Shown one piece after another: positions 52,657 to 61,110 of a stretch of 64,000 nucleotides of DNA (positions are counted from its first letter, which is position 1; every line of letters starts with the position of its first letter). The notes under the pieces were generated by a model. It did no database searches, was not told where the DNA came from, and saw nothing but the letters and a program-made list of their open reading frames with translations. The position numbers were made by a program, and so were the translations under genes. The DNA is taken from positions 124,001 to 188,000 of the forward strand of contig CAYQUO010000001.1 in NCBI GenBank assembly GCA_964420835.1. Reading direction: 5' to 3'. Source of the stretch: CAYQUO01 sp964420835 (lineage in GTDB: Bacteria; Chloroflexota; Anaerolineae; Anaerolineales; Anaerolineaceae).

Positions 52657-52968
52657 CTATTCAAGTTCTTCGATCCGCTTCTTCACCGCCTCCAACTGGC
52701 TTTGCAGCCAATTGGCCTGCTCTTTGAGAATTTCAGGATCCTCCGGCTGTGCTGGCGGAATCATCCCCGCTCTTTGCCAGCCGGGCATTCCGGTTGCATG
52801 GTACAGGGTCCGCCACCCGCGGCCTCCACCCCGAAACCCGTATCCAAATCGTTGCCATCCGCCGATTGGGTTTGTAAATCCCGGTCCATTGAACCCGGCG
52901 CAATAACCGGCTCGCCGCCCGGTCATCGGGCCAAATCCCCTCGGCCCTCTTCGGTCACCTCCAGGCAT
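52657..52968 (-). CDS. DUF5320 family protein
   Basis: A 103-residue protein. The N-terminus MPGGDRRGPRGFGPMTGRRAG with YCAGFNGPGFTNP is the standard opening of DUF5320, a Gly/Arg-rich family found in anaerobes beside NifX-like proteins. The C-terminal 35 residues (DPEILKEQANWLQSQLEAVKKRIEELE) form a coiled coil. Function is unknown. The start at 52968 is chosen for AAAGGAGGTGA upstream; a GTG three codons earlier lies within it. It follows the ferredoxin stop by five bases. Confidence 0.88.
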   Translation of the reverse strand: MPGGDRRGPRGFGPMTGRRAGYCAGFNGPGFTNPIGGWQRFGYGFRGGGRGWRTLYHATGMPGWQRAGMIPPAQPEDPEILKEQANWLQSQLEAVKKRIEELE

Positions 52969-52973
52969 GTCGC

Positions 52974-53444
52974 TCACCTCCTTTCCTCTGGAATTTGGGA
53001 CGCCATCCTCCCCCGATTACGCCGGCGCCTTGGGCGAAATGAAGCAATGGTCGTGGTTTGGCCGGTCGGGGAATAGGCCCGAAAGGGGGCGGTATTCCGC
53101 CGCTCGAGGAAAGACACCAGCCGGTCCATCACCCTGGGCAGAACATACCGGCCGGTCACCGCCAGGAGGATTGCCCCCGTACTGATCCATTTGGGCGGGG
53201 TTGCCACGGTGGCTGGCTGGTGTTGCATCATTTCCTTCTCCCCGGGGATCTCGGTGACAAATTCCCCCTCCACCTTGGCATGCAGCGCACCGGTCGGGCA
53301 ACTGTCAAGGCACACGCCGCAGGATGTACATTTGGTCGGGTCAATAAAGGCCAGTTGCTCGTGCAAGTGGATGGCACCACAGGTGCAGGCGCTGGTGCAA
53401 ACCCCGCAGCCGGTGCACAGGTTCGGGTCGATACTCACTTTCAT
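52974..53444 (-). CDS. Ferredoxin-like protein with two 4Fe-4S motifs and a membrane segment
   Basis: A 156-residue protein. The first motif is CTGCGVCTSACTCGAI and the second CTSCGVCLDSCPTGA; both provide the C-x2-C-x2-C-x3-C set for 4Fe-4S, although in the first the residue after the last Cys is Thr rather than Pro. Residues about 90-115 (WISTGAILLAVTGRYVLPRV) are a membrane segment, and the C-terminus is Arg-rich. It may pass electrons at the membrane. The start at 53444 is supported by GGAGAGGA. It lies 56 bases after the XRE-cupin gene. Confidence 0.88.
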   Translation of the reverse strand: MKVSIDPNLCTGCGVCTSACTCGAIHLHEQLAFIDPTKCTSCGVCLDSCPTGALHAKVEGEFVTEIPGEKEMMQHQPATVATPPKWISTGAILLAVTGRYVLPRVMDRLVSFLERRNTAPFRAYSPTGQTTTIASFRPRRRRNRGRMASQIPEERR

Positions 53445-53500
53445 CTTCGTCCTCTCCATGTCTCACGGGTTACATTCCTGCCATTCGTCCTGAAGCGCCC

Positions 53501-54232
53501 CTATGGTTGGGCGCTTCTGCCACTGGAGATGGCTTCCACCTTGTCGCCCAGGTGCTGTCCCACCGAGCGGTCGCTGGTATCGGAGGGGCAGACGATCAGG
53601 ATGCAGTGTGCGGTTGCCTGTCCCTTGTTCTCCCAGCGATGAGGAATGTAAGCCTGGAAGATCAGGCTGTCGCCTGCTTCCAAAAGGTATTGCTCGCGCC
53701 CGACCGTGTACTCCAGGCTGCCATCCAAGCAGTAAATGAATTCCTGCCCCGAGTGAACGATGGTTCCCGGGCCGCTGCTGGTGCCGGCGTTGGCGGTCAA
53801 AAGCAGCGGGGTGGCCTCTCCCAGGGCCAGCCCATCGCCGAGGTCCTCCAGTTGCCCGTGCGGAAAATGTGTCATCGGCCTGTTTTGCTTCTTCTGGTAC
53901 ACAACTTCCTTGGGGATGTGGGTGGTCTCAAAAAAAGCCGTGATCGGCACCTGGAGTGCCGTGGCCAGTTGTTGGAGCGTGTTGACGTTGGGCGAGGTTT
54001 TCTCGTTCTCGATCAGGCTGAGCGTATTAAAGTTCAAGCCGCTGATCTCGGCCAGTGACCGGATGGAGTAACCCTGGCTTACCCGTAATTCCTGCAACCG
54101 TCGACCCACGTTCACCTCGGTTGTGCCCTGTTCGTTGGTCGCTGGTTGCATTACAGCCTTCAGGCTGGTCCGCCAATGGCTTGGCCGATTGGCGGAACGA
54201 TGGCGGTTCCTTTTTTGAGGGCTCACTTCCAT
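53501..54232 (-). CDS. XRE-family regulator with a cupin domain
   Basis: A 243-residue regulator. The helix-turn-helix (VGRRLQELRVSQGYSIRSLAEISGLNFNTLSLIENEKTSPNVNTLQQLATALQVPI) is at about 40-98. The cupin domain (GTIVHSGQEFIYCLDGSLEYTVGREQYLLEAGDSLIFQAYIPHRWEN) follows at about 150-220 and would sense a small ligand; HSGQEF...H supplies most metal-site residues. ATG 54232 is preceded by AAGGAG. It is first in the Fe-S gene run and probably regulates it and itself through the palindrome in its promoter. Confidence 0.9.
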   Translation of the reverse strand: MEVSPQKRNRHRSANRPSHWRTSLKAVMQPATNEQGTTEVNVGRRLQELRVSQGYSIRSLAEISGLNFNTLSLIENEKTSPNVNTLQQLATALQVPITAFFETTHIPKEVVYQKKQNRPMTHFPHGQLEDLGDGLALGEATPLLLTANAGTSSGPGTIVHSGQEFIYCLDGSLEYTVGREQYLLEAGDSLIFQAYIPHRWENKGQATAHCILIVCPSDTSDRSVGQHLGDKVEAISSGRSAQP

Positions 54233-54249
54233 GGGCACTCCTTTTTTCA

Positions 54250-54269
54250 ATTATACCATTAAAATGGTA
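54250..54269 (-). promoter_or_regulatory. Promoter -10 overlapped by a 16-bp operator palindrome
   Basis: TACCATT-AA-AATGGTA (54254-54269) is a perfect palindrome. The -10 TATAAT on the minus strand (54250-54255) runs into it. The -35 is not clear (TTGTTT gives a 15-base spacer). The leader to the regulator ATG would be about 10 bases. Confidence 0.7.
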
Positions 54270-54458
54270 CAAACAATCCTTTATAATAACAAAAGAATAG
54301 TATATCCGATTCAACCATGGGCGAACCTTACCTGGAATTTTGGAAACCCCCTTGGCTGGAGGAATGGAATATGCCGCTTGGGTATCCACTCCCCCGGTCG
54401 TTGGTGTTGACCGCCCTGTACTTTTCTGGTACGGGGCAAATGCCCCCGCCTTGTGTTG

Positions 54459-54464
54459 TATAAT
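54459..54464 (+). promoter_or_regulatory. -10 element for secA
   Basis: A perfect TATAAT 20 bases before the secA ATG. The -35 window shows only GCAAAT-like sequence, so the promoter is incomplete by eye. The leader would be about 14 bases with GGAAAGG as Shine-Dalgarno. Confidence 0.4.
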
Positions 54465-54484
54465 CCATCCGGAAAGGTGTGCCT

Positions 54485-57400
54485 ATGTTCGGTAAGTTTG
54501 TCCGCATCCTGGGTGGCGACCCCCACAAACGCGAGATCGAAGGCTACAAGGAAACGGTCCTGCAGGTCAACGACCTGGAAGCGCAGTTCGAGGCGCTGAG
54601 CGACGAGGCCTTGCGCGCCAAAACGGATGAATTCCGCCGGCGCCTGGCCGAGGGCGAAACGCTCGACGACCTGCTGCCGGAGGCCTTTGCCGCCGTGCGC
54701 GAGGCCAGCAAGCGCACGGTGGAGATGCGCCCCTTCGACACCCAACTCATCGGCGGCATGGTGCTGCACGCCGGGCGCATCGCCGAAATGCGCACCGGCG
54801 AGGGCAAAACGTTGGTGGCCACCCTGCCCGTGTACCTCAACGCCCTCACCGGGCGCGGCGTGCACCTCGTGACGGTGAACGACTACCTGGCCCGCCGCGA
54901 TGCCCGCTGGATGGCGCCCATTTACAACCTGCTGGGCCTCAACGTGGGGGTGCTGCAGATGGCCTCCCGCACCGACAACGGCAAGATGGCCTTTTTGGTG
55001 GACCTGGAGAAGACCTCGCCCCACGAGGACCAGAACAAACTGCGCCTGGTGCCGCGCCGCGAGGCCTACCTGGCCGACGTGGTGTACGGCACCAACAGCG
55101 AGTTTGGCTTCGACTACCTGCGCGACAACCTGACGCTGAGCCTGGAGGACCGCGTGCAGCGCGGGCACGCCTTTGCCATCGTCGATGAGGTGGACAACGT
55201 CCTGATCGATGAAGCCCGCACGCCGCTCATCATCTCCGGGCCCTCGCAGGAGGATGGCGCCCTTTACACCACCGCCGCCCGCGTGGTGCGCTCTTTGAAG
55301 GAAGAGGACTTCGAGGTGGACGAGAAGAACCGCTCGGTCGCCCTGACCGAGATCGGTGAAGCCCACGCCGAGGAACTGCTGGGCACGGCGCTGCGCGACC
55401 CCGAGCGCCCGGAGGACATCACCCCCGAACAGGCCCGCATGCTCGGCCACCTGGAACAGGCGCTGCGCGCCCAGTCCCTTTACAAGCGCAACAAGGATTA
55501 CCTGGTGCAGGGCGGCCGGGTGATCATCATCGACGAGTTCACCGGGCGGCTCATGCCCGGCCGGCGCTGGTCCGAGGGGCTGCACCAGGCCGTGGAGGCC
55601 AAGGAGAACGTGCGCATCGAGCCGGCCAACGTCACCTATGCCACCATCACGCTGCAGAACTACTTCCGCATGTACGAAAAACTTTCCGGCATGACCGGCA
55701 CCGCCCTCACCGAATCGGAGGAGTTCTACAAGATCTACAAACTGAACGTGACCCCCATCCCCACCAACCTGGATTACAACGCCTCGCTCGAGGGTTCGGG
55801 GCTGGAGGTGCGCGAGACCAGGGACGAACAGGGTTACAAGTACCAGTACTACGTGCGCAAGGGGGCCGACGACCCCGAGTACTTCAGGCGCAAGGACTAC
55901 CCGGACGTGGTTTACCGCTCCGAGGAGGTGAAACTGCGCGCCATCGTCCAGGAGATCATCCGCTGCCACGTCCTGGGGAGGCCGCAACTGGTGGGCACCA
56001 CCTCGGTGGAGCACTCCGAGCGGCTCTCCGGCCGGCTGCAGGCCGAGCCGGTGCGCCGCCTGCTGCAGGTGGTGCTGATCCGCCACGAGTGGATGGACCA
56101 GCACAACGTGGAGATGATCGAACGGCCGGTGGAGGAACTGAAGCCGCTCAGCAGGCCCATCCCGGAACTGAACACCGGAGAACTGCGCAACATCGCCAGG
56201 GGGCTGGGGCTCTCTCTCAACTTGGAGGAACCCGCCAACCTGGCCCGCCTGGGCAGGGCGCTGGACGTCCCGGCGGATGACCAGGACCGGCTGCTCAAGG
56301 TCATCCAGGGCGGGGTGCCGCACCAGGTGCTCAACGCCCGCGTGCACGACGAGGAGGCCCGCATCATCCTGCGCGCCGGGCAGTACGGCGCGGTGACCAT
56401 CGCCACCAACATGGCCGGCCGCGGCGTCGACATCAAACTGGGCGGCACGCTGGCCCCCGACGAGGACGAGGAGGCGGCCATTTTGGATGCCGTCAACACC
56501 GCCGTGGCCAACCTGGGGCAGGACCCCTACTCCCTGAGCGTGGACGAGCGCTACCGCCTGTTGAAGGGCGCCGACCTTTCCGCCTACGGCCTGAAGGCGC
56601 AGGAGCGCCTGGGGCGCTTTTTGGAATACGGCCGCGACATGGAGCGCGTGCGGGCCCTGGGCGGGCTGCACGTCATCGGCTCCGAGCGGCACGAGGCCCG
56701 GCGCATCGACAACCAGTTGCGCGGCCGTTCGGCCCGCCAGGGCGACCCCGGCTCCTCGCGCTTCTACCTCTCCCTGGAGGATGACCTGATGCGCCTTTTC
56801 GGCGGCCAGCAGGTGGAGGGATTGTGGAAGCGCATCATGTTCGAGGAGAACATGCCGCTGGAGATGAACCTCCTCGGCCGGCTGGTGGAGCAGTCGCAGG
56901 AGCGGGTGGAGGGCGCCAATTTTGACGTGCGCAAGCACCTGCTGGAATACGACGACGTGTTGAACACGCAGCGCCAACGCATCTACAGCGAGCGCGACCG
57001 GGTCTTCGTCAAGGAGGACCTGCTGGAGGACGTGATGGACATGCTGCGCCAGGAGATCCAGAACCGGGTGCCCCTGGCGCTGAAGGACAGCGAAGGCCCC
57101 TGGCGCCTGCTGGCCTGGCTGGACGAGGTGCAGCCGGCGCTGGCCTATGGCCCCGTGTTCATGCCATCCTTCAACCTGCGCCAGGTCATCCGTGTCCTGT
57201 CGGGGCGGATCAAGGAATCCGGTGACCTGCGCCAGCCCCTGCTGGATGTGGCCAGGCGTTCGCTGGAACTGGAGCAGGAGCACCTGCTAACTTCGGCCCA
57301 CACCCTGCTCCAGCGCACCGAAGAAGGCCTGGAGAATGCCCGCCTTGAGCGCATGGAGGGGCTGGAGGCCTTCTTCGACGGCCTGCGCGATCGGGCGGAG

Positions 57401-58534
57401 GAAGGCCCCCTCAAGCCGCAGGAACTGCTGGCCGAGATGACCGAACTCACCCGCACCCCGCTGCGCCTGCCCGCCGACCTGCTGCGGGAACTGCCCGAGG
57501 GGACCGATGCGGTGCAGGACGAACTCCGCCGCCAGGTGGAGGCCCGCCTGGTGCAGGCGACGGTGGGGCGGGCGGCCCGCACCTTGGAACGCCGCCTGGG
57601 CGAACCGCTGGCCCTGTCCTCCGGCCAGTTGCAGGACCTGGACTGGCCCGCCGCAGCCGACCTGCTGCTCGGGCAGGTGGAAAACCTGCTCCAGCAGCGC
57701 ACCCAGCGCCTTTTCGGCGAACAGGGTGCCGTGGCCCGCGACCTGGATGCCGCCATGGCCCGCCTGCAGCCCGGCGGCTACGACGACCGCCTGCTGCTGG
57801 GCCTGCTGGGCGTGATGCGCGAGGGCACCCGGGTGGCCTTCGACGAGCGCACCCACCGCCGCGGCAGCGTGTGTGTGCTGCGCCTTAATTACACCTTTTT
57901 GGCCGCCCAGGAACTGCAGGGCCTGGAGCCGGAGGAGATCACCCGGCAGGTGCTGGAGCACCTGGAGCAGGCCGTCGCCGCCCTGCAGCGCATCCGCGGC
58001 CTCTCGGAGTGGGCCCGCCTGGCCCAGGCGCAGATGACGCTCTCGCAACTGGAGGGCTTCCTGGCCGGGCAGATCGCCGAAGAACTGGGCGCCGAGGCCT
58101 GGGCCGGGCTGGCGAACCGGCCGGTGGCGGAAATCCCCGCCGGGCCGGCCGCCCGGGTGCAGGCGGTGCTTGGCCGCCGGCTGCAGAACGAGGCCTTCCG
58201 CCAGGTGCTGCTGCGGGTCATCTCGGACCACTGGGTGGACTACCTGACCCAGGTGGAGGCGCTGCGCGTCTCCATCGGGCTGGAGGCCTACGCCCAGCGC
58301 GACCCGCTGGTGCAGTACAAGAGCCGGGCCTCCGAGATGTTCAGCCAGTTGCTTTCAGACATCCGCATGGGCGTGGTCTCGCGCCTGTTCACCTACCAGC
58401 CGCAGCGGGGCACCAGCGCCGCCTCCGCCGGCGGGCAGGCCGCTGAAGAGGCTCCCGCCTCCGGGCCCCAGCCGGGTGCTGAGGCCGGGCCATCCGGCGG
58501 CCGGGGCAAAAAGAAGAAGCGTCGGCGGCATTAA
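54485..58534 (+). CDS. secA: SecA, preprotein translocase ATPase, greatly enlarged
   Basis: The motor of the Sec export pathway, 1349 residues against about 800-900 in most bacteria. Walker A EMRTGEGKT is at 101-109, VNDYLARRD and YGTNSEFGFDYLRDN follow, DEVDNVLIDEARTPLIISGP is near 232, and the second motor domain has GTTSVEHSERL near 505 and ATNMAGRGVDI near 640. Two insertions explain the size. About 90 residues lie between SERLSGRL and VPHQVLNA. Several hundred helical residues lie inside the C-terminal scaffold/wing region (about 860-1230), before the conserved HWVDYLTQVEALRVSIGLEAY. The zinc-binding C-terminus is missing; the tail is Gly/Ala-rich and ends KKKKRRRH. ATG 54485 follows GGAAAGG. 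Confidence 0.95.
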   Translation: MFGKFVRILGGDPHKREIEGYKETVLQVNDLEAQFEALSDEALRAKTDEFRRRLAEGETLDDLLPEAFAAVREASKRTVEMRPFDTQLIGGMVLHAGRIAEMRTGEGKTLVATLPVYLNALTGRGVHLVTVNDYLARRDARWMAPIYNLLGLNVGVLQMASRTDNGKMAFLVDLEKTSPHEDQNKLRLVPRREAYLADVVYGTNSEFGFDYLRDNLTLSLEDRVQRGHAFAIVDEVDNVLIDEARTPLIISGPSQEDGALYTTAARVVRSLKEEDFEVDEKNRSVALTEIGEAHAEELLGTALRDPERPEDITPEQARMLGHLEQALRAQSLYKRNKDYLVQGGRVIIIDEFTGRLMPGRRWSEGLHQAVEAKENVRIEPANVTYATITLQNYFRMYEKLSGMTGTALTESEEFYKIYKLNVTPIPTNLDYNASLEGSGLEVRETRDEQGYKYQYYVRKGADDPEYFRRKDYPDVVYRSEEVKLRAIVQEIIRCHVLGRPQLVGTTSVEHSERLSGRLQAEPVRRLLQVVLIRHEWMDQHNVEMIERPVEELKPLSRPIPELNTGELRNIARGLGLSLNLEEPANLARLGRALDVPADDQDRLLKVIQGGVPHQVLNARVHDEEARIILRAGQYGAVTIATNMAGRGVDIKLGGTLAPDEDEEAAILDAVNTAVANLGQDPYSLSVDERYRLLKGADLSAYGLKAQERLGRFLEYGRDMERVRALGGLHVIGSERHEARRIDNQLRGRSARQGDPGSSRFYLSLEDDLMRLFGGQQVEGLWKRIMFEENMPLEMNLLGRLVEQSQERVEGANFDVRKHLLEYDDVLNTQRQRIYSERDRVFVKEDLLEDVMDMLRQEIQNRVPLALKDSEGPWRLLAWLDEVQPALAYGPVFMPSFNLRQVIRVLSGRIKESGDLRQPLLDVARRSLELEQEHLLTSAHTLLQRTEEGLENARLERMEGLEAFFDGLRDRAEEGPLKPQELLAEMTELTRTPLRLPADLLRELPEGTDAVQDELRRQVEARLVQATVGRAARTLERRLGEPLALSSGQLQDLDWPAAADLLLGQVENLLQQRTQRLFGEQGAVARDLDAAMARLQPGGYDDRLLLGLLGVMREGTRVAFDERTHRRGSVCVLRLNYTFLAAQELQGLEPEEITRQVLEHLEQAVAALQRIRGLSEWARLAQAQMTLSQLEGFLAGQIAEELGAEAWAGLANRPVAEIPAGPAARVQAVLGRRLQNEAFRQVLLRVISDHWVDYLTQVEALRVSIGLEAYAQRDPLVQYKSRASEMFSQLLSDIRMGVVSRLFTYQPQRGTSAASAGGQAAEEAPASGPQPGAEAGPSGGRGKKKKRRRH

Positions 58535-58581
58535 AGCATCTGCCCCCGCGCCCCTTTCTCTTAACGAAGCGCAAAGGTTAA

Positions 58582-58790
58582 CATTCCCCCCATTTCCGCC
58601 CTGGAAAAACGGGGGATGAAAGGGGATGGCTGAAGTCTCTCCCCAGTCGGCGGCCCATTCCCCCCATTTTCGCCCTGGAAAAACGGGGGATGCAAGGGGG
58701 GTGGCTGAAGTCTCTCCCCCCCAGCTGCCTGTCCATTCCCCCCATTTTCGCCTTGGAAAATGGGGGGATGCAAGGGGGGTTGTTGTTCCA
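58582..58790. repeat. Three tandem CCCCCATTTT-type hairpin repeats
   Basis: Units start at 58582, 58656 and 58734 (spacing 74 and 78). Each opens CATTCCCCCCATTT(T/C)CGCC, continues TGGAAAA, then GGGGGATG(C/A)AAGGGG, and between units carries GGCTGAAGTCTCTCCCC. The first half can fold back as CCCCCATTTT/AAAATGGGGG. The third copy is the most perfect hairpin. The family also occurs at 33070-33510 and 24976-25029. Confidence 0.88.
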
Positions 58791-59077
58791 ATGCTCCGCC
58801 GGCATGCCGGCGCCGGAACCGCACCGCCTGGACCTGCCCCTGCGGATGCCTGCCAATTCTCATCATTGTCCATGCCCGGATGCCCTGCCCGGCAGCCGAA
58901 TTTGGCCAGGGCGATCGATTGTTGAACGATCCAACAGCCCCACCCGGCCTTCGGCCACCCTTGCCATTTTCTATAATGGAGAGGATGGTTGTTTATTAAA
59001 AAGGTTTTTATGTATTATGAGGCATCTTTCATTAAATTCTTTATTGACTACCCTTTGCATTACCTCATTTGAAATCA

Positions 59078-59338
59078 TTATTTTTTCATTCTTTTATATC
59101 CTGGTATTTTCGATATTCCAGGCTCTCTGCAGTTTGTCTTCTTGGTGATTTCTAGATAGGGACAATTAATATATTCATCTTCCGTATGAAATATTACATA
59201 ACCGTTTTCATCGAAAAGCGCGGCTGGGAATCGTTCGAGGTTGTTAAAATAATTCCCCCATTCACTGTATTTACCATCTACAATATTTACTCCCCATAGA
59301 TCACGTAAAATTTTCCAATTCATATTTCTCGGTGCCAT
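59078..59338 (-). CDS. Small AT-rich gene, function unknown
   Basis: An 86-residue protein. It reads as natural protein, with LRDLWGVNIVDGKYSEWGNYF, then NNLERFPAALFDENGYVIFH, then NCPYLEITKK and GISKIPGYKRMKK. The block FPA(A)LFDENGYV-F-TE-x-Y-NCPYL with a final ISKIPGY resembles the small domain attached to some HNH or restriction-type proteins, which is recalled from memory and not tested. Start 59338 is chosen for AAAGGA eight bases upstream; the ATG at 59365 is less supported. A hairpin with a T run precedes it by 33 bases. Confidence 0.6.
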   Translation of the reverse strand: MAPRNMNWKILRDLWGVNIVDGKYSEWGNYFNNLERFPAALFDENGYVIFHTEDEYINCPYLEITKKTNCREPGISKIPGYKRMKK

Positions 59339-59370
59339 TTTATGATCCTTTCTTCTTGTACCCATGTTAT

Positions 59371-59400
59371 AAAAAAGTGGTGATATATAATTATCACCAC
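59371..59400 (-). terminator. Terminator-like hairpin in the leader of the small AT-rich gene
   Basis: GTGGTGATA (59377-59385) pairs with TATCACCAC (59392-59400) across six bases. On the minus strand it is followed at once by TTTTTT (59376-59371) and then, 33 bases later, by the ATG of the small gene. It is either an attenuator for that gene or the end of an unseen minus-strand transcript from 59400-59850. Confidence 0.65.
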
Positions 59401-59854
59401 GTTCGAATTTAGTATGAAGTTGTATAACGAATTAAGCTTAATACTACTCGTTGTTAAGCAAAATACAACATATAGTAATAAAACTAATATTATTATTAAG
59501 TGAAATTATGTTCTAGTGTTATAAGTAATATTTATTACATTACATATCTCACCATTTTCCCCTTCACGAACATTGTTCGCGAACCGTTCTTGTCTGCATC
59601 GGCTACTAGTTTATTATTTCAATGTTTCTAATAATAACAAATTCAAATACCTTGTTGCTAAGTTCATCTGATCTATTACAATATGGCTACACTACGACCA
59701 TCATTCTTAAACGTCTGTCTCATACCGTCAACCTATCTCGTATATGCTTACAGAAATCACTCGCAAAAATGAATAAACGAAAAAACCTTCCCCCCCATTC
59801 GTTCCGGTTTAATTGCGAGCGAACGAATGATCCCCCCTCCCTCAAGGTCCCCTC

Positions 59855-61084
59855 ATGAACCGTGAAGCCTACACCCTCTTCTCCCCCGCCCGCATCGGCA
59901 GTCTAAGCCTCCCCAACCGCCTGGTGCGCTCCGCCGCCTGGGACCCGGTCATCATCGCCCGCCGCGCCATGCTGGACGAGGTGCTGCAGGTCTACCGGCG
60001 CCTGGCCGAAGGCGGCGTCGGGCTCATCATCACCGGCGGGCTGCCGGTTTACGATGAAGACCCCGCCACCGGCCGGCCCCTTTACCACCGCCACCTGGCC
60101 ATTGCCGGCATCGAACGGTTGGCCGAGGCCGTCCACACCGCCGGCCGCGGCTGCCGGGTGGTGGCCCAACTGGAAACCGGCCACACCGCCGCCGGCCCCT
60201 CGGATTACCCCTCCCCCTTCCGGGCGCATGCGCTGCGCCCCCTCACCGCGGGCGAGATCCAGGCCATTGCCGCCTCGTTCGTCGAGGCCGCCCTGGCCAT
60301 GCAGGCTGCCGGCTTCGACGGCGTGCAACTGCACGCCGCCCACGGCGGGCTGCTTTCGCTCTTCCTCTCCCCGCACGCCAACCGCCGCACCGATGAGTAC
60401 GGCGGCCCGCCGGAGAACCGCCTGCGCTTCCTGCGCGAGATCGTCAGCGGCATCCGCAGGGCCGCCCCGGGCTTCCCCGTCCTCGTCAAACTCAACGGCA
60501 CCGACTGCCTCCCCGGCGGCACCGACGCCGCCACCTTTCCCGCCCTGGCCGCAGGGGTCGCCCGGGCGGGGGTGGACGCCATGGAGGTGAGCGGCGGCCT
60601 GTGGGATTGCCTGGCCCGCCCGCAAAGCGAACTGGGTTTCCGCCCGGTGCCCTCGCCCGAATCGCGCACCCGCCTGCGCCGCCCCGAAAGCCAGTCCTAC
60701 TTCCTGCCCTGCCTGCAGGGGGTGGATGTGGGCATCCCGCGCATCCTGGTGGGCGGCAACCGCGACGTGGAGCGGATAGAGCTGATCGTCCGTTCGGGGC
60801 AGGCCGAATTCATCTCGCTGTGCCGCCCGCTCATCCGCGAGCCGGATTTGCCCGACCGCTGGCGTGCGGGCCGCGGCAGCCGCCTGGCGGCCTGCATCTC
60901 CTGCAACGCCTGCCTGTATGACATGCGGGTTCACCCCGGCCGCCCGGGGCCCGGGGTGGTGCGCTGTGTGCACATCGAGGAGCCGCAACTGCGCCGCCCG
61001 GCCCAGCGCTGGCTGACGACCTGGGTGCGCCAGCACCGGGTGAAGCCGGCCGCCGGGGGAACTTCCCCAAAACAGGTGGCATAA
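59855..61084 (+). CDS. Old yellow enzyme family NADH:flavin oxidoreductase
   Basis: A 409-residue FMN-dependent TIM-barrel ene-reductase. FSPARIGSLSLPNRLVRSAAWD opens the barrel. VQLHAAHGGLLSLFLSPHANRRTDEYGGPPENRLRFLREI is the central active-site block with the substrate-binding His pair position (H-A-A-H) and the FMN contacts. FISLCRPLIREPDLPDRW closes the flavin site. The C-terminal CISCNACL keeps three cysteines (CIxCNxC) as in the cluster region of larger family members, but the Fe-S domain is short, and the usual fourth Cys may be in VVRCVH. The substrate is an activated alkene, not identified. AAGG lies before the ATG. Confidence 0.92.
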   Translation: MNREAYTLFSPARIGSLSLPNRLVRSAAWDPVIIARRAMLDEVLQVYRRLAEGGVGLIITGGLPVYDEDPATGRPLYHRHLAIAGIERLAEAVHTAGRGCRVVAQLETGHTAAGPSDYPSPFRAHALRPLTAGEIQAIAASFVEAALAMQAAGFDGVQLHAAHGGLLSLFLSPHANRRTDEYGGPPENRLRFLREIVSGIRRAAPGFPVLVKLNGTDCLPGGTDAATFPALAAGVARAGVDAMEVSGGLWDCLARPQSELGFRPVPSPESRTRLRRPESQSYFLPCLQGVDVGIPRILVGGNRDVERIELIVRSGQAEFISLCRPLIREPDLPDRWRAGRGSRLAACISCNACLYDMRVHPGRPGPGVVRCVHIEEPQLRRPAQRWLTTWVRQHRVKPAAGGTSPKQVA

Positions 61085-61110
61085 CCAGCCCAAAAGAACC
61101 TTGCGGATCC

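Larger units (their letters stand above)
58980..59850. other. AT-rich island with one small gene
   Basis: Composition changes sharply from GC-rich to AT-rich near 58980 and back near 59850. Apart from the ORF at 59078-59338 and the hairpin at 59371-59400, I see no gene. At 59567-59589 there is CGAACATTGTTCG followed by CGAACCGTTC, an inverted-repeat cluster. The composition suggests foreign origin; no insertion-sequence ends or integrase are visible. Confidence 0.65.

Noticed and set aside
54311..57283. 990-codon open frame on the minus strand across secA
   Set aside because: It is an antisense by-product of GC-rich codon use in secA; composition is His/Val/Gly/Gln-rich without any domain.
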